Below are positions 40,219-48,190 of a stretch of DNA of 56,954 nt, piece after piece. The position numbers were made by a program, and so were the translations under genes. How positions within the stretch are numbered: position 1 is the stretch's first letter; each line of letters begins with the position of its first letter. The DNA is from JACVRW01 sp034664085 (GTDB lineage Bacteria; Actinomycetota; Thermoleophilia; Solirubrobacterales; Thermoleophilaceae). The notes below the pieces were generated by a model. It was not told where the DNA came from. It ran no database searches and worked only from the letters and a program-made list of their open reading frames with translations. The DNA is taken from assembly GCA_034664085.1 (NCBI GenBank), contig JAXDII010000039.1, forward strand, positions 1 to 56,954, written 5' to 3'.

Positions 40219-41210
40219 GCGCCGTGGCCGAGGCGCCCCCGCCCGTAGACCCTGCCGAGGCCGAGGCGCTCGACGCCTACTCGAACGCGGTGATCGCGGT
40301 GGCCGAGCGGGTCGGGCCCGCGGTGGCGAGCCTGCGCGTGATGCGGCGCGTCCGTGGCGGCCAGGTGCCAGCCGGCTCGGGCAGCGCGGTGGCCCTGACG
40401 CCCGACGGCTTCCTGCTCACCTCCGCCCACGTCGTCGGCCGCAGCGCCCGCGGCGGCCGGGCCGCCTTCGCCGACGGCCGCGAGGCGCGCTTCGAGGTCG
40501 TCGGCCGCGATCCGCTGTCCGACCTGGCCGTCCTGCGCGCCGCCGACGCGGAGCTGGTCTCCGCGACGCTCGGCGACGCCGAGCGGCTGCGCGTGGGCCA
40601 GCTCGTGGTGGCGATCGGCAACCCGCACGGCCTCGGCGGATCGGTGACCGCCGGCGTGGTGTCGGCGCTGGGGCGCTCGCTGCCCGCCGCCCCGCGGCGC
40701 GTGGGCCGCATCATCGACAACGTGATCCAGACCGACGCCGCGCTCAACCCGGGCAGTTCCGGCGGCGCGCTCGCGGACTCGCGCGGCCGGGTGGTCGGCA
40801 TCAACACAGCCGTGGCCGGCATCGGGCTCGGCCTGGCGGTGCCGATGGGCGAGGCCACCCAGCGTGTGGTCGCGCAGCTGATCCGCGACGGGCGCGTGCG
40901 CCGCGCGTACGTGGGCATCGCGGGCGGTCCGCGCCCGGTGCCGCCCCAGGCCCGCGCCGAGGCGGGCGGCTCGACCGGCATCGAGGTGGTGGAGACCGTC
41001 GACGGCAGCCCCGCGGACCGTGCCGGGCTGCGCCCGGAGGACCTGATCCTGGCGGTGAACGGGACCCAGGTCACGCGCGTCGAGGACCTGCAGCGGCTGA
41101 TGGCCGCGGACCTGATCGGGGTGCCCGTGACGCTGCGCGTGCTGCGCGCCGGGCGCAGCCTGGAGCTGGAGCTGGTGCCGGCGGAGCTGGACGCGGCCGA
41201 GACGCGCTGA
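40215..41210 (+). CDS. HtrA/DegP-like serine protease without signal peptide (2)
   Basis: This 331-residue paralog has H72 (LTSAHVV), D103 (DLAVL) and S182 (NPGSSGGAL), followed by one PDZ domain with GIEVVETVDGSPADRAGL. All catalytic residues are intact. The N-terminus is hydrophilic (VSAVAEAPPPVDPAEAE-like), again without an export signal. GTG 40215 overlaps the stop of paralog 1, so the two are produced together and may form mixed oligomers. Confidence 0.9.
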   Translation: MSAVAEAPPPVDPAEAEALDAYSNAVIAVAERVGPAVASLRVMRRVRGGQVPAGSGSAVALTPDGFLLTSAHVVGRSARGGRAAFADGREARFEVVGRDPLSDLAVLRAADAELVSATLGDAERLRVGQLVVAIGNPHGLGGSVTAGVVSALGRSLPAAPRRVGRIIDNVIQTDAALNPGSSGGALADSRGRVVGINTAVAGIGLGLAVPMGEATQRVVAQLIRDGRVRRAYVGIAGGPRPVPPQARAEAGGSTGIEVVETVDGSPADRAGLRPEDLILAVNGTQVTRVEDLQRLMAADLIGVPVTLRVLRAGRSLELELVPAELDAAETR

Positions 41211-41216
41211 GCGCGG

Positions 41217-42011
41217 CTACAGGCCGGAGATGTGGCGCACTGCGAAGCCGCCGATCGGTCGCGGCGCCTCCTGCCAGCGCGTGCCGGCCCGGCCGCGGCC
41301 GCTGGTGTCGAAGCGAAGCCCGGCCACCAGCATGAAGACGTGGCCGTCGTTGGCGTAGATCGTGATCCACTCGCCCGGCCCCTCCTCGCCCCAGAGCGCG
41401 AACAGCCCCGAGGTGAGCGGCCGGTCGAGCAGGCCCGCCGCGGCGAGCGCGAACGACACCGAGCCCGAGCAGTCGTAGCCGTTGTCGCGCCAGGCGCCGT
41501 GCCCGCCGCCCCACTTGTAGGGGAACTTGGCGATCTCGTTGCCGGCGAGGATCACGCGCTTGACGATGTCCGGCGCGTTCTCCGGCGCGACGGCCGTGCC
41601 GTCGCCCAGCACGCGGGCGCGCGGTCCCGTCGGGAGGAACGCCGAGGTGTTGAGGTACTGGCGGAAGCTGGCGAGCGCAGCGCGCGCTTCGCGCAGCTCG
41701 GCCCGCACCTCGACGTCGGTCGGCGCACCTGGGCTGGGCGCGTCCTCGAGGGCGCCCGGGGGCAGCGCCTCGGGAGCGGCGCCGGCGCCGCGCAGCTCCA
41801 CGACGCGGCCGCGGCGGCGCGCATCGGAGCGCTCCTCGCGCCGGTTGGCGCGCGCCTCGGCGCCCGCCTCGGGCGTGAGCACGACCTCGTCGGCGGCAGC
41901 CGCCGAGCCGGCTCCCCCTTCCTCCGTCACGCCGCGCCCGCAGCCGGCCAGGGCCGCCACGCACGCGGCGGCCAGGACGACACGGGTCAGGTTTGGTGGC
42001 GAGACTTCCAT
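41217..42011 (-). CDS. NlpC/P60-like lipoprotein
   Basis: This 264-residue protein has a lipoprotein signal with lipobox LAGC (C24). After a low-complexity linker (30-110), the C-terminal domain has YKWGGGHG, a nucleophile-type Cys in GYDCSGSVSF (C181) and a His in NDGHVFML (H224), the arrangement of NlpC/P60 peptidoglycan hydrolases. The overall length and spacing are atypical, so the assignment is probable rather than certain. ATG 42011 overlaps the DUF1244 gene by 25 nt. Confidence 0.78.
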   Translation of the reverse strand: MEVSPPNLTRVVLAAACVAALAGCGRGVTEEGGAGSAAAADEVVLTPEAGAEARANRREERSDARRRGRVVELRGAGAAPEALPPGALEDAPSPGAPTDVEVRAELREARAALASFRQYLNTSAFLPTGPRARVLGDGTAVAPENAPDIVKRVILAGNEIAKFPYKWGGGHGAWRDNGYDCSGSVSFALAAAGLLDRPLTSGLFALWGEEGPGEWITIYANDGHVFMLVAGLRFDTSGRGRAGTRWQEAPRPIGGFAVRHISGL

Positions 42012-42232
42012 TCCTCGTAGGGCATTCCGTAGACGATCTCTCGCGCCTGCGGGTCGGCCAGCTCCATTCCGCGCTCCTCCGCCGCCTCCCGGTACCAGCG
42101 CGAGAGGCAGTTGCGGCAAAAGCCGGCCAGCTCCATCAGGTCGATGTTCTGTACATCGGTCCGTTCGCGGAGGTGCTGAACCAGCCGCCGGAAGGCGGCT
42201 GCCTCGAGCTCGACCTGAGTGCCCTCGTCCAT
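41987..42232 (-). CDS. DUF1244 domain protein
   Basis: This 81-residue protein matches DUF1244 in AAAFRRLVQHLRERTDVQN, IDLMELAGFCRNCLSRWY and the C-terminal GMPYEEWK. The two cysteines (FCRNC) are conserved in the family, but no reaction is known. ATG 42232 follows TATCGT by 9 nt. It overlaps the downstream lipoprotein gene. Confidence 0.88.
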   Translation of the reverse strand: MDEGTQVELEAAAFRRLVQHLRERTDVQNIDLMELAGFCRNCLSRWYREAAEERGMELADPQAREIVYGMPYEEWKSRHQT

Positions 42233-42247
42233 CGATCTGGAACGATA
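42233..42247 (-). promoter_or_regulatory. Predicted -10 (TATCGT) for DUF1244 gene
   Basis: On the minus strand TATCGT (42247-42242) ends 9 nt before ATG 42232. The divergent tail-anchored protein starts at 42254, leaving 21 bp between the two genes. Confidence 0.5.
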
Positions 42248-42253
42248 GGGACG

Positions 42254-42547
42254 ATGAGCGACCGAGACCCCCGGCGACACGACGTGCCCGGTGACCCCAG
42301 CGGCATCCCCGAGCCGCACGACGTGCTGGCCGCCGACGAGTTCAGCATCGGAACGCGCGACGAGCGCCTGCCGCCCGATCCGACCGCGTTCGACGCCCCC
42401 CACGACATCCTCGCGGCGGAGGAGTTCGCCATGCCCGCCGGCATCGAGCCGCACGGCTCGCGGGGCGCACCGGACCCGCGCACGCTGTTCCCGCTGGCCA
42501 TGATCGGCCTGCTGGCTGCCTTCTTGCTGTTGCGCCGGCGCCGCTGA
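42254..42547 (+). CDS. Tail-anchored small protein with duplicated PHDxLAAxEF motif
   Basis: This 97-residue protein has two copies of a motif, PHDVLAADEF (21-30) and PHDILAAEEF (49-58), in a hydrophilic N-terminal region, then one C-terminal membrane helix (FPLAMIGLLAAFLLL, about 79-93) and a terminal RRRR. That topology is of a C-tail-anchored protein facing the cytosol. No named family is recognised. It is 1 nt ahead of the ferredoxin gene, suggesting it recruits or docks a redox partner at the membrane (inference). Confidence 0.75.
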   Translation: MSDRDPRRHDVPGDPSGIPEPHDVLAADEFSIGTRDERLPPDPTAFDAPHDILAAEEFAMPAGIEPHGSRGAPDPRTLFPLAMIGLLAAFLLLRRRR

Positions 42548-42548
42548 C

Positions 42549-42779
42549 GTGCCGCTGTCACCGGTCAACCGGATCGAGATCACCGTGGACCGGGCGCTCT
42601 GCATCGGCTCCGGCGACTGCGTCGACACCGCCCCCGACGTCTTCCAGCTCGACGACGAGGACAAGGCCGTGGTCGTGGACCCCGACGGCGCGCCCCTCGA
42701 GGACGTGCTGGCCGCCGCCGGCAACTGCCCCGTAGCGGCGGTGTTCGTCGTAGGCGAAGAGGGCGACCTGTACCCCTGA
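42549..42779 (+). CDS. [3Fe-4S] ferredoxin
   Basis: This 76-residue ferredoxin has C18, C24 and C60 (RALCIGSGDC and GNCPVAA). Where a four-iron protein would have a second cysteine (residue 21), Ser is found, so a [3Fe-4S] cluster is expected. Such ferredoxins serve cytochrome P450s in actinobacteria; a P450 gene is at 9897. GTG 42549 follows the tail-anchored gene's stop by 1 nt. Confidence 0.93.
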   Translation: MPLSPVNRIEITVDRALCIGSGDCVDTAPDVFQLDDEDKAVVVDPDGAPLEDVLAAAGNCPVAAVFVVGEEGDLYP

Positions 42780-42817
42780 CCCACCGCGTCCGCCCGGCGC
42801 TTCGGGCCGACGGCCGC

Positions 42818-44368
42818 TCAGGAGCGCCGGCCGCGGCCGTACACGAGCTTCAGCATGCGTTCGATCAGCCTGGTGCGCTTTGCCGAGTAGGGCAGCATGT
42901 GCAGGTCGCGCTTGGGCGCGAAGCGCGTGACCACCAGCGCCTGCTTCTTCGTGTACTTGCGGATCCCGTCGGGTCCGTGCCGCGTGCCCAGGCCCGACGA
43001 CTTCCAGCCGCCCATCGGCAACTCGAGCGCCACGTAGTTGATCTGCGCGTCGTTGACGGTCACTGCGCCGGCCTCCATGCGCCGCGCCAGCCGCTCGCCC
43101 TTCGCGGCGTCCCTGGTCCAGACCGACGCTTGCAGCCCGTAGGGGCTGTCGTTGGAGAGGCGCACGCCCTCGTCCGCGTCGGCCACCTTCATGATCGGCA
43201 GCGTCGGCCCGAACGTCTCCTCGCGCATGCAGGCCATCGAGTGGTCGACGTCGAGCAGGACGGTCGGCTCGTAGAAATGGCCGCTGGCGTCGGAGCGGTG
43301 CCCGCCGGTCGCCACGCGCGCGCCCTTGTCGACCGCGTCCTTCACGTGCGCCTCGATGATCTCCGACTGCGGCGGGTGGGTCACCGCGCCGAGGTCGACG
43401 CTGCCGCGGCCGTGCGGCGCGCCCTGGCGCAGCTCACCGACCTTGCGCGTCACCAGCGAGACGAACTCGTCGTAGACGGGCTCCTCCACGTAGACGCGCT
43501 CGGTCGAGATGCAGGTCTGGCCGGCGTTCTGCATGGAGTAGTGGACGGCGGCGTTGGCGGCCCGCTCGAGGTCCGCGTCGGCGCAGACCAGCATCGGATC
43601 CTTGCCGCCCAGCTCCAGCGCCAGCGGCGTCAGCGTGCGCGCCGCGCGCTCCATCACCTTCTTGCCGGTGGCGGTCGAGCCGGTGAACATGACGAAGTCG
43701 ACCGCGTCGATCAGCGCGGCCCCGGTGTCGCCGAAGCCGGGGGCAGCCTGGTAGACGCCCTCGGGCACCCCGCACTCGCGCAGGCACTCGCCCATCAGCA
43801 GCGACGTCAGCGGCGTGACCTCGCTCGGCTTGACGATCACGGCGTTGCCCGCGGCCAGCGCCGGGATGGCGTCGCCGAACCCATTCGTGAGCGGGTAGTT
43901 CCAGGGGCCGATCACGCCGACCACCCCGACCGGCACGTGGCGCACCATCAGCTTGCGGCCCTTGACGAACGGCGACGCTGTCCGCACGCGCTCGTCGGCC
44001 AGGTAGCCCTGGGCGTTCTTGGCCCAGAAGCCGAACGCCGAGGCGGCGTAGCTGACCTCGGCGAGCTGGGCGTCCTCCCACGCCTTTCCGGTCTCCGAGA
44101 CGATCGTCTCGATGATGCGGTCGGAGTTGTCGATCACCCACTTCTGGCAGCGCCGCAGCACCTGAGCCCGCGCCTCGAAGCCGAGCGCATCCCAGCCCGG
44201 CTGGGCCGCTCGCGCCCGCGCCACCAGCTCGGGGATGCGCTCCGGAGCGACCGCGTCGACGCTGGCCACGACCTGTCCCGTGGCCGGGTTCTCGACCTCG
44301 ATCCTGCGGGCCGAGGGGGCGCCGTTGGTGCGCGCCTCCGCGTGTGCCGTTTCAGTGACGTCGGTCAT
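42818..44368 (-). CDS. NAD(P)-dependent aldehyde dehydrogenase
   Basis: This 516-residue ALDH has the general base in LALELGGKDP, the nucleophile in NAGQTCISTER, and PWNYPLTNGFG near residue 155. The glycine motif is FTGSTATGKKV. The substrate is unknown; the succinate-semialdehyde or coniferyl-aldehyde-type branch would fit. AAGGAG lies 7 nt before ATG 44368. It is last in a run FMO - SDR - ALDH on one strand, consistent with oxidising a ketone or alcohol through to an acid. Confidence 0.93.
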   Translation of the reverse strand: MTDVTETAHAEARTNGAPSARRIEVENPATGQVVASVDAVAPERIPELVARARAAQPGWDALGFEARAQVLRRCQKWVIDNSDRIIETIVSETGKAWEDAQLAEVSYAASAFGFWAKNAQGYLADERVRTASPFVKGRKLMVRHVPVGVVGVIGPWNYPLTNGFGDAIPALAAGNAVIVKPSEVTPLTSLLMGECLRECGVPEGVYQAAPGFGDTGAALIDAVDFVMFTGSTATGKKVMERAARTLTPLALELGGKDPMLVCADADLERAANAAVHYSMQNAGQTCISTERVYVEEPVYDEFVSLVTRKVGELRQGAPHGRGSVDLGAVTHPPQSEIIEAHVKDAVDKGARVATGGHRSDASGHFYEPTVLLDVDHSMACMREETFGPTLPIMKVADADEGVRLSNDSPYGLQASVWTRDAAKGERLARRMEAGAVTVNDAQINYVALELPMGGWKSSGLGTRHGPDGIRKYTKKQALVVTRFAPKRDLHMLPYSAKRTRLIERMLKLVYGRGRRS

Positions 44369-44400
44369 GCGCCTTCTCCTTTTCGGCTGCCTCGAGAACC

Positions 44401-45195
44401 CTAGCCCCGCGCCCGCCTGCGTTCACCCTGGCGCCGCAGCAGCTCCGACACGCGCAGCGCCGGCCGGCCCACCATCGCGGCTGCGCGCATGACCCAGCCG
44501 CGCCAGCGCGGGATCACGAGCACCAGCCGCTTCGAGTCGAGCAGCCCCACCACCGCGCTCGCCACCTCGTCCGCGGTGAGCATCCGCGGCGCGGACCAGA
44601 TGATCGCCGAGTCGCGCTCCGCAGCCCGCTCGCGCGTCATGTCGGTGTCCGCGCCATCGGGGCAGACCGCGTGCACGGCGATCGGCGAGCCCGCCGCCAT
44701 CAGGTCGCCCTGAAGCGACGCCGTGAAGCCGAGCACCCCGTGCTTGGTCGCCGCGTAGACGGCAAGCCCGGGCACCGGGGCGAGCGCCGACAGCGACGCC
44801 AGGTTGATCACGTGCATGTTCTGCCCGCCGCGCTCGCTCATCGCGTCGACCGCGGCCCGCGAGCCCCAGATCGCGCCGAGCAGGTTGATCTCGGCCAGCA
44901 GGCGCACCTCGTCGTCGGTGTGCTGCCACGCCTTGCCCGTGCGCAGCACGCCGGCGTTGTTGACCCACACCTCCAGCGGGCCGCGCTCGATCGCGGAGCG
45001 CGCCGCGGCTCGGTGGGCCGCCGGATCGCGCACGTCGAGCTGCATGGAGAAGCCGCCGGTGCGCTCCGCGGTGGCCGCAGCCGCATCGCCGTCGATGTCG
45101 GTCGCGAGCACGGTGTACGAGCGCTCGGCGAGCCGCAGCGCGATCTCGCGGCCGAAGCCGCGGCCGGCCCCCGTGACGACGGCCACGCCGGCCAT
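44401..45195 (-). CDS. Short-chain dehydrogenase/reductase
   Basis: This 264-residue SDR has TGAGRGFG, NNAG and INLASLSALAPVPGLAVYAATKHG, with the catalytic YxxxK. Its ATG shares a base with the FMO stop (TGATG), so it is coupled to that gene. It is probably the alcohol or ketone reductase step next to the flavin monooxygenase. Confidence 0.92.
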   Translation of the reverse strand: MAGVAVVTGAGRGFGREIALRLAERSYTVLATDIDGDAAAATAERTGGFSMQLDVRDPAAHRAAARSAIERGPLEVWVNNAGVLRTGKAWQHTDDEVRLLAEINLLGAIWGSRAAVDAMSERGGQNMHVINLASLSALAPVPGLAVYAATKHGVLGFTASLQGDLMAAGSPIAVHAVCPDGADTDMTRERAAERDSAIIWSAPRMLTADEVASAVVGLLDSKRLVLVIPRWRGWVMRAAAMVGRPALRVSELLRRQGERRRARG

Positions 45196-46550
45196 CAGGC
45201 CGCGCGCGGCCGCAGCTGCGGCCGCGGGGCGCCGGCGGGCAGCGCGCGCTTGACCCCGCGCGTGCGCCTGCGCTCGCGCGCCAGCCGGCGCATGTAGGCG
45301 TGGAAGTCGACCTGGATCGTGTGCCGCGTCGAGGCCACGTAGCGCTTGCGCAGGGCCCGGTCCTCGCGCTCGATGGCTCGTCTCATGCGACCCGGCTCGG
45401 GAAGCGCCGCGCGGCCCTCGAACAGGTCGGCGATCCACTCCGCCTGGCGCTCGGCGATCGGCATGATCGCCCCGAGCGGCTGCACCAGCCCGATGAAGTA
45501 GAGCCCAGGCCGCTCCGGATGCACGACGCGCCCGTAGAGCGACACGTGGTTGCCCGACGTGCCCAGCACGGAGGCGTCGATGAACGGGAAGCTGATCCGG
45601 TAGCCGGTGCACCACACGATCGTGTCGATCGCGGTGCTGGTGCCGTCGACGAAGTGCACGGTGCCTCCGTCGATCCGCTCGATGTTGGGCCGCACGGCGA
45701 TGCGGCCGTGGCCGATGCGCGACAGCAGCTCGGCCGAGAGCGTGGGATGCGCCTCGCCGAGCTTGTGGTCGGGCGTCGGCAGCCCGTAGCTCTCCACCGG
45801 TCCCTGCACGCGCCTCACCTCGCGCATCAGCAGCCTGCTCGTGAGCGTGAAGGGCAGCCGGTGCGCCCAGCCCGGTCCGGCCTGGTCGAGCGGGACGCCG
45901 CCGATGTACTTGGGCAGGATGTGCGCTCCGCGCCGCATCGCCAGGTACGTCATGGCCGAGTGCCGCGAGGTCTCCACTGCGATGTCGGTCGCCGAGTTGC
46001 CGATGCCGAGCACCAGCACGTTGCGGTCGATGAAGCGCTCGTCGGGCTCGCGATACCAGTGCGAGTGGAGCTGGCCGCCGGTGAAGGACTCCTGGCCCGG
46101 GAAGGCCGGCTCGGGGTACTTCGGATCCCAGTGGTGGCCGTTGGCGACCATCACGGCGTCGTAGGACCGCGTCTCGCCGCCGGCGAGCGTGACCTCCCAG
46201 CGGTCCTCGCCGGCGGGCTCGAGGCGGACGACCTCGGTGCGGAAGGCGATGCGCTCGCGCAGCCCGAAGTGGTCGACGTAGTCCTCGAAGTAGCGGGCTA
46301 TCTGGGTGTGGTGCGGATAGTCCGGATACTCCTGCGGCATCGGGTAGCTGGCGTACTCCATCATCGCCCGCGAGGTGTTGATGAACAGCGAGCGGTAGGC
46401 GGACGACATGCCGTTGTCGTTGCCGTAGCGCCAGTTGCCGCCGACGCCCGAACCCTTCTCGAAGCAGTCGAAATCGATCCCGCGGTCGCTCAGCACCTGG
46501 CAGGCAGCGATTCCGGAAGAGCCCGCGCCGATGATGCAGACCTTGGCCAC
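45195..46550 (-). CDS. Flavin-containing monooxygenase (FMO/Baeyer-Villiger-like)
   Basis: This 451-residue protein has FAD motif GAGSSGIAACQVL (residues 8-20), the EKGSGVGGNWRY segment, and NADPH motif VLGIGNSATDIAVE. The ATG-type Rossmann strand VWCTGY follows. FMO, BVMO and N-hydroxylase members share these motifs, so substrate class is open. GTG 46550 lies 10 nt after TACGCT. Gene order with SDR and ALDH resembles actinobacterial ketone-degradation or mymA-like loci. Confidence 0.9.
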   Translation of the reverse strand: MAKVCIIGAGSSGIAACQVLSDRGIDFDCFEKGSGVGGNWRYGNDNGMSSAYRSLFINTSRAMMEYASYPMPQEYPDYPHHTQIARYFEDYVDHFGLRERIAFRTEVVRLEPAGEDRWEVTLAGGETRSYDAVMVANGHHWDPKYPEPAFPGQESFTGGQLHSHWYREPDERFIDRNVLVLGIGNSATDIAVETSRHSAMTYLAMRRGAHILPKYIGGVPLDQAGPGWAHRLPFTLTSRLLMREVRRVQGPVESYGLPTPDHKLGEAHPTLSAELLSRIGHGRIAVRPNIERIDGGTVHFVDGTSTAIDTIVWCTGYRISFPFIDASVLGTSGNHVSLYGRVVHPERPGLYFIGLVQPLGAIMPIAERQAEWIADLFEGRAALPEPGRMRRAIEREDRALRKRYVASTRHTIQVDFHAYMRRLARERRRTRGVKRALPAGAPRPQLRPRAA

Positions 46551-46596
46551 GCTCGTGGCGAGCGTACCAAGTTGGCTGGCCAGCCAGGCAGGGCGC

Positions 46597-46612
46597 TAGG
46601 GTTGCGAACCGC
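46597..46612 (+). promoter_or_regulatory. Predicted -10 (TAGGGT) for hotdog thioesterase
   Basis: TAGGGT at 46597-46602 is 10 nt before GTG 46613. On the minus strand TACGCT (46566-46561) serves the divergent FMO gene, 10 nt before its GTG. Confidence 0.4.
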
Positions 46613-47011
46613 GTGAGCGCACCGAGCCGACCGAGGGGCCGCCAGGGGATCGACGGCGTCAGCCGCTGGATCGGCATGCAGTGGGACAGCCCCGACACCG
46701 TGCGCCTGGAGATCCGGCCCGAGCTGATCAACGCCGGGGGCCTGCTCTCCGGGGTGGCGACCTACGCCCTGGTCGACTACTGCATGGGCTCCACCCTGTC
46801 TCGGGAGACCACCCCCGACGAGGCGATCGCGACGGTCTCGATCTCGATCAACTACGTCGCGACGGCGACCGAGGGCGAGATCGTGTGCCACACGACGCTC
46901 GACCGGCGCAACCGCCGGCTGGCGACCATGCGCAGCGAGGTCAGCACCGGCGACGGGCGGCTGCTCTGCACGGCCATCGGCAGCTACACCATCTTTCCGA
47001 GAAAGGACTGA
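46613..47011 (+). CDS. PaaI-like hotdog thioesterase
   Basis: This 132-residue protein has the hotdog pattern LINAGGLLSGVATYALVDYC and ATVSISINYVATATEGEI. Many relatives hydrolyse aryl- or acyl-CoA. Asn occupies the position often taken by a catalytic Asn/Asp (ELINAGG). It lies 4 nt before a hydrolase gene in the same direction. Confidence 0.87.
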   Translation: MSAPSRPRGRQGIDGVSRWIGMQWDSPDTVRLEIRPELINAGGLLSGVATYALVDYCMGSTLSRETTPDEAIATVSISINYVATATEGEIVCHTTLDRRNRRLATMRSEVSTGDGRLLCTAIGSYTIFPRKD

Positions 47012-47015
47012 GGGC

Positions 47016-47825
47016 ATGCCAGCCACCGAGGCGAACGGACGGACGCTCTACTACGAGGTCCACGGCGAGGGCGAGCCGCTGCTCTGCGTGATGGGCCTGG
47101 CCGCCGACACGGTGGCCTGGGCGCTCCAGGTGCCGCCCTTCTCGGCGCGCCACCGTACGGTCATCTTCGACAACCGCGACGTCGGCCAGTCGGCGCTCGC
47201 CGACGGCCCCTACGAGATCACGGACATGGCGCAGGACGCGCTTGCGCTCGCCGACGCGCTCGAGCTCGACTCCTTCCACCTGCTCGGCGTCTCGATGGGC
47301 GGCGCGATCGCGCAGGAGCTGGCCCTGGCGACGCCGGAGCGGGTGCGCACGCTGACGCTGGCGGTCACCTTTCCGGCCGGCGGCGCCTGGGCGCGCAAGC
47401 TGAGCGAGGTGTGGGGCGCCCGCGTCCAGAAGATGTCCCGCGAGGAGCGGATCGACGAGCTGATGCTGCTCACCTTCTCCGAGGAGTTCTTCGAGAACCC
47501 CGGGACCGTGGACTGGCTGCGCGGGATGATGCTGGCGAACCCGCACCCCCAGCCCGTGGAGGCGTTCAGGCGGCAGCTGGACGCGTGCGGCCGGCACGAC
47601 ACCCGCGACCGGCTCCCGTCGCTCGAGATGCCCGTGCACGTGATCGGCGCAGAGCACGACATCCTCGTGCCGGTGTGGAAGGCACAGGAGCTGGCCGAGC
47701 TGATCCCGGATGCCCGGCTGACGGTCCTGCCGGCCTCCCCGCACGGCGCCAACGTCGAGCGGGCCGACGAGTTCAACCGCACGGTGCTCGACTTCATCGC
47801 CGAGCGGGCGCCCTCCCCCGCCTGA
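47016..47825 (+). CDS. Alpha/beta hydrolase
   Basis: This 269-residue serine hydrolase has FDNRDVGQS, the nucleophile elbow GVSMGGAIAQ, acid in GAEHDILVP and His in ASPHGANVE. An AGGA within the upstream gene's stop region gives a weak ribosome-binding site, so translation may be coupled to the thioesterase. The substrate is unknown. Confidence 0.9.
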   Translation: MPATEANGRTLYYEVHGEGEPLLCVMGLAADTVAWALQVPPFSARHRTVIFDNRDVGQSALADGPYEITDMAQDALALADALELDSFHLLGVSMGGAIAQELALATPERVRTLTLAVTFPAGGAWARKLSEVWGARVQKMSREERIDELMLLTFSEEFFENPGTVDWLRGMMLANPHPQPVEAFRRQLDACGRHDTRDRLPSLEMPVHVIGAEHDILVPVWKAQELAELIPDARLTVLPASPHGANVERADEFNRTVLDFIAERAPSPA

Positions 47826-47827
47826 GC

Positions 47828-48190
47828 TCAGGCGGCGTCGCCCGCGGCTTCGGCCAGCGCGGTGTCCAGCGTCTGGTGCACGGGCGCGGCGCGCTCGAAC
47901 TCCACGATCTCCAGCACCCGCGCGACAGGCTCCCCGACGGGCGCGACCACGCGCAGCTCCTGCCGCCGGCTGCCGAGCCGGCGCGCCAGGTTGAACAGCA
48001 TCGCGATGCCGCTCGAGTCGATGAACTCGAGGCCGCTGAAGTCGATCACCAGGCCGCGCGCCGACGTCGGGACGGCTTCGCCGATCGCGTCCCCCAGGGA
48101 CGGCGCACCGGCCAGGTCGAGCTCCCCGATGACCCTGGCGATGACCACGTCGCCGCGCTCTTCGATCTCGAGTTGAACCAGGTCCATCAC
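47828..48190 (-). CDS. STAS anti-sigma factor antagonist (RsbV-like)
   Basis: This 120-residue STAS protein has the phospho-acceptor region LEFIDSSGIAMLF (Ser 59 or 60). Dephosphorylated protein would bind the anti-sigma kinase and free its sigma factor. GTG 48190 or ATG 48187 overlaps the stop of the phosphatase/kinase gene (GTGATG), so the two are translationally coupled. Confidence 0.92.
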   Translation of the reverse strand: MMDLVQLEIEERGDVVIARVIGELDLAGAPSLGDAIGEAVPTSARGLVIDFSGLEFIDSSGIAMLFNLARRLGSRRQELRVVAPVGEPVARVLEIVEFERAAPVHQTLDTALAEAAGDAA

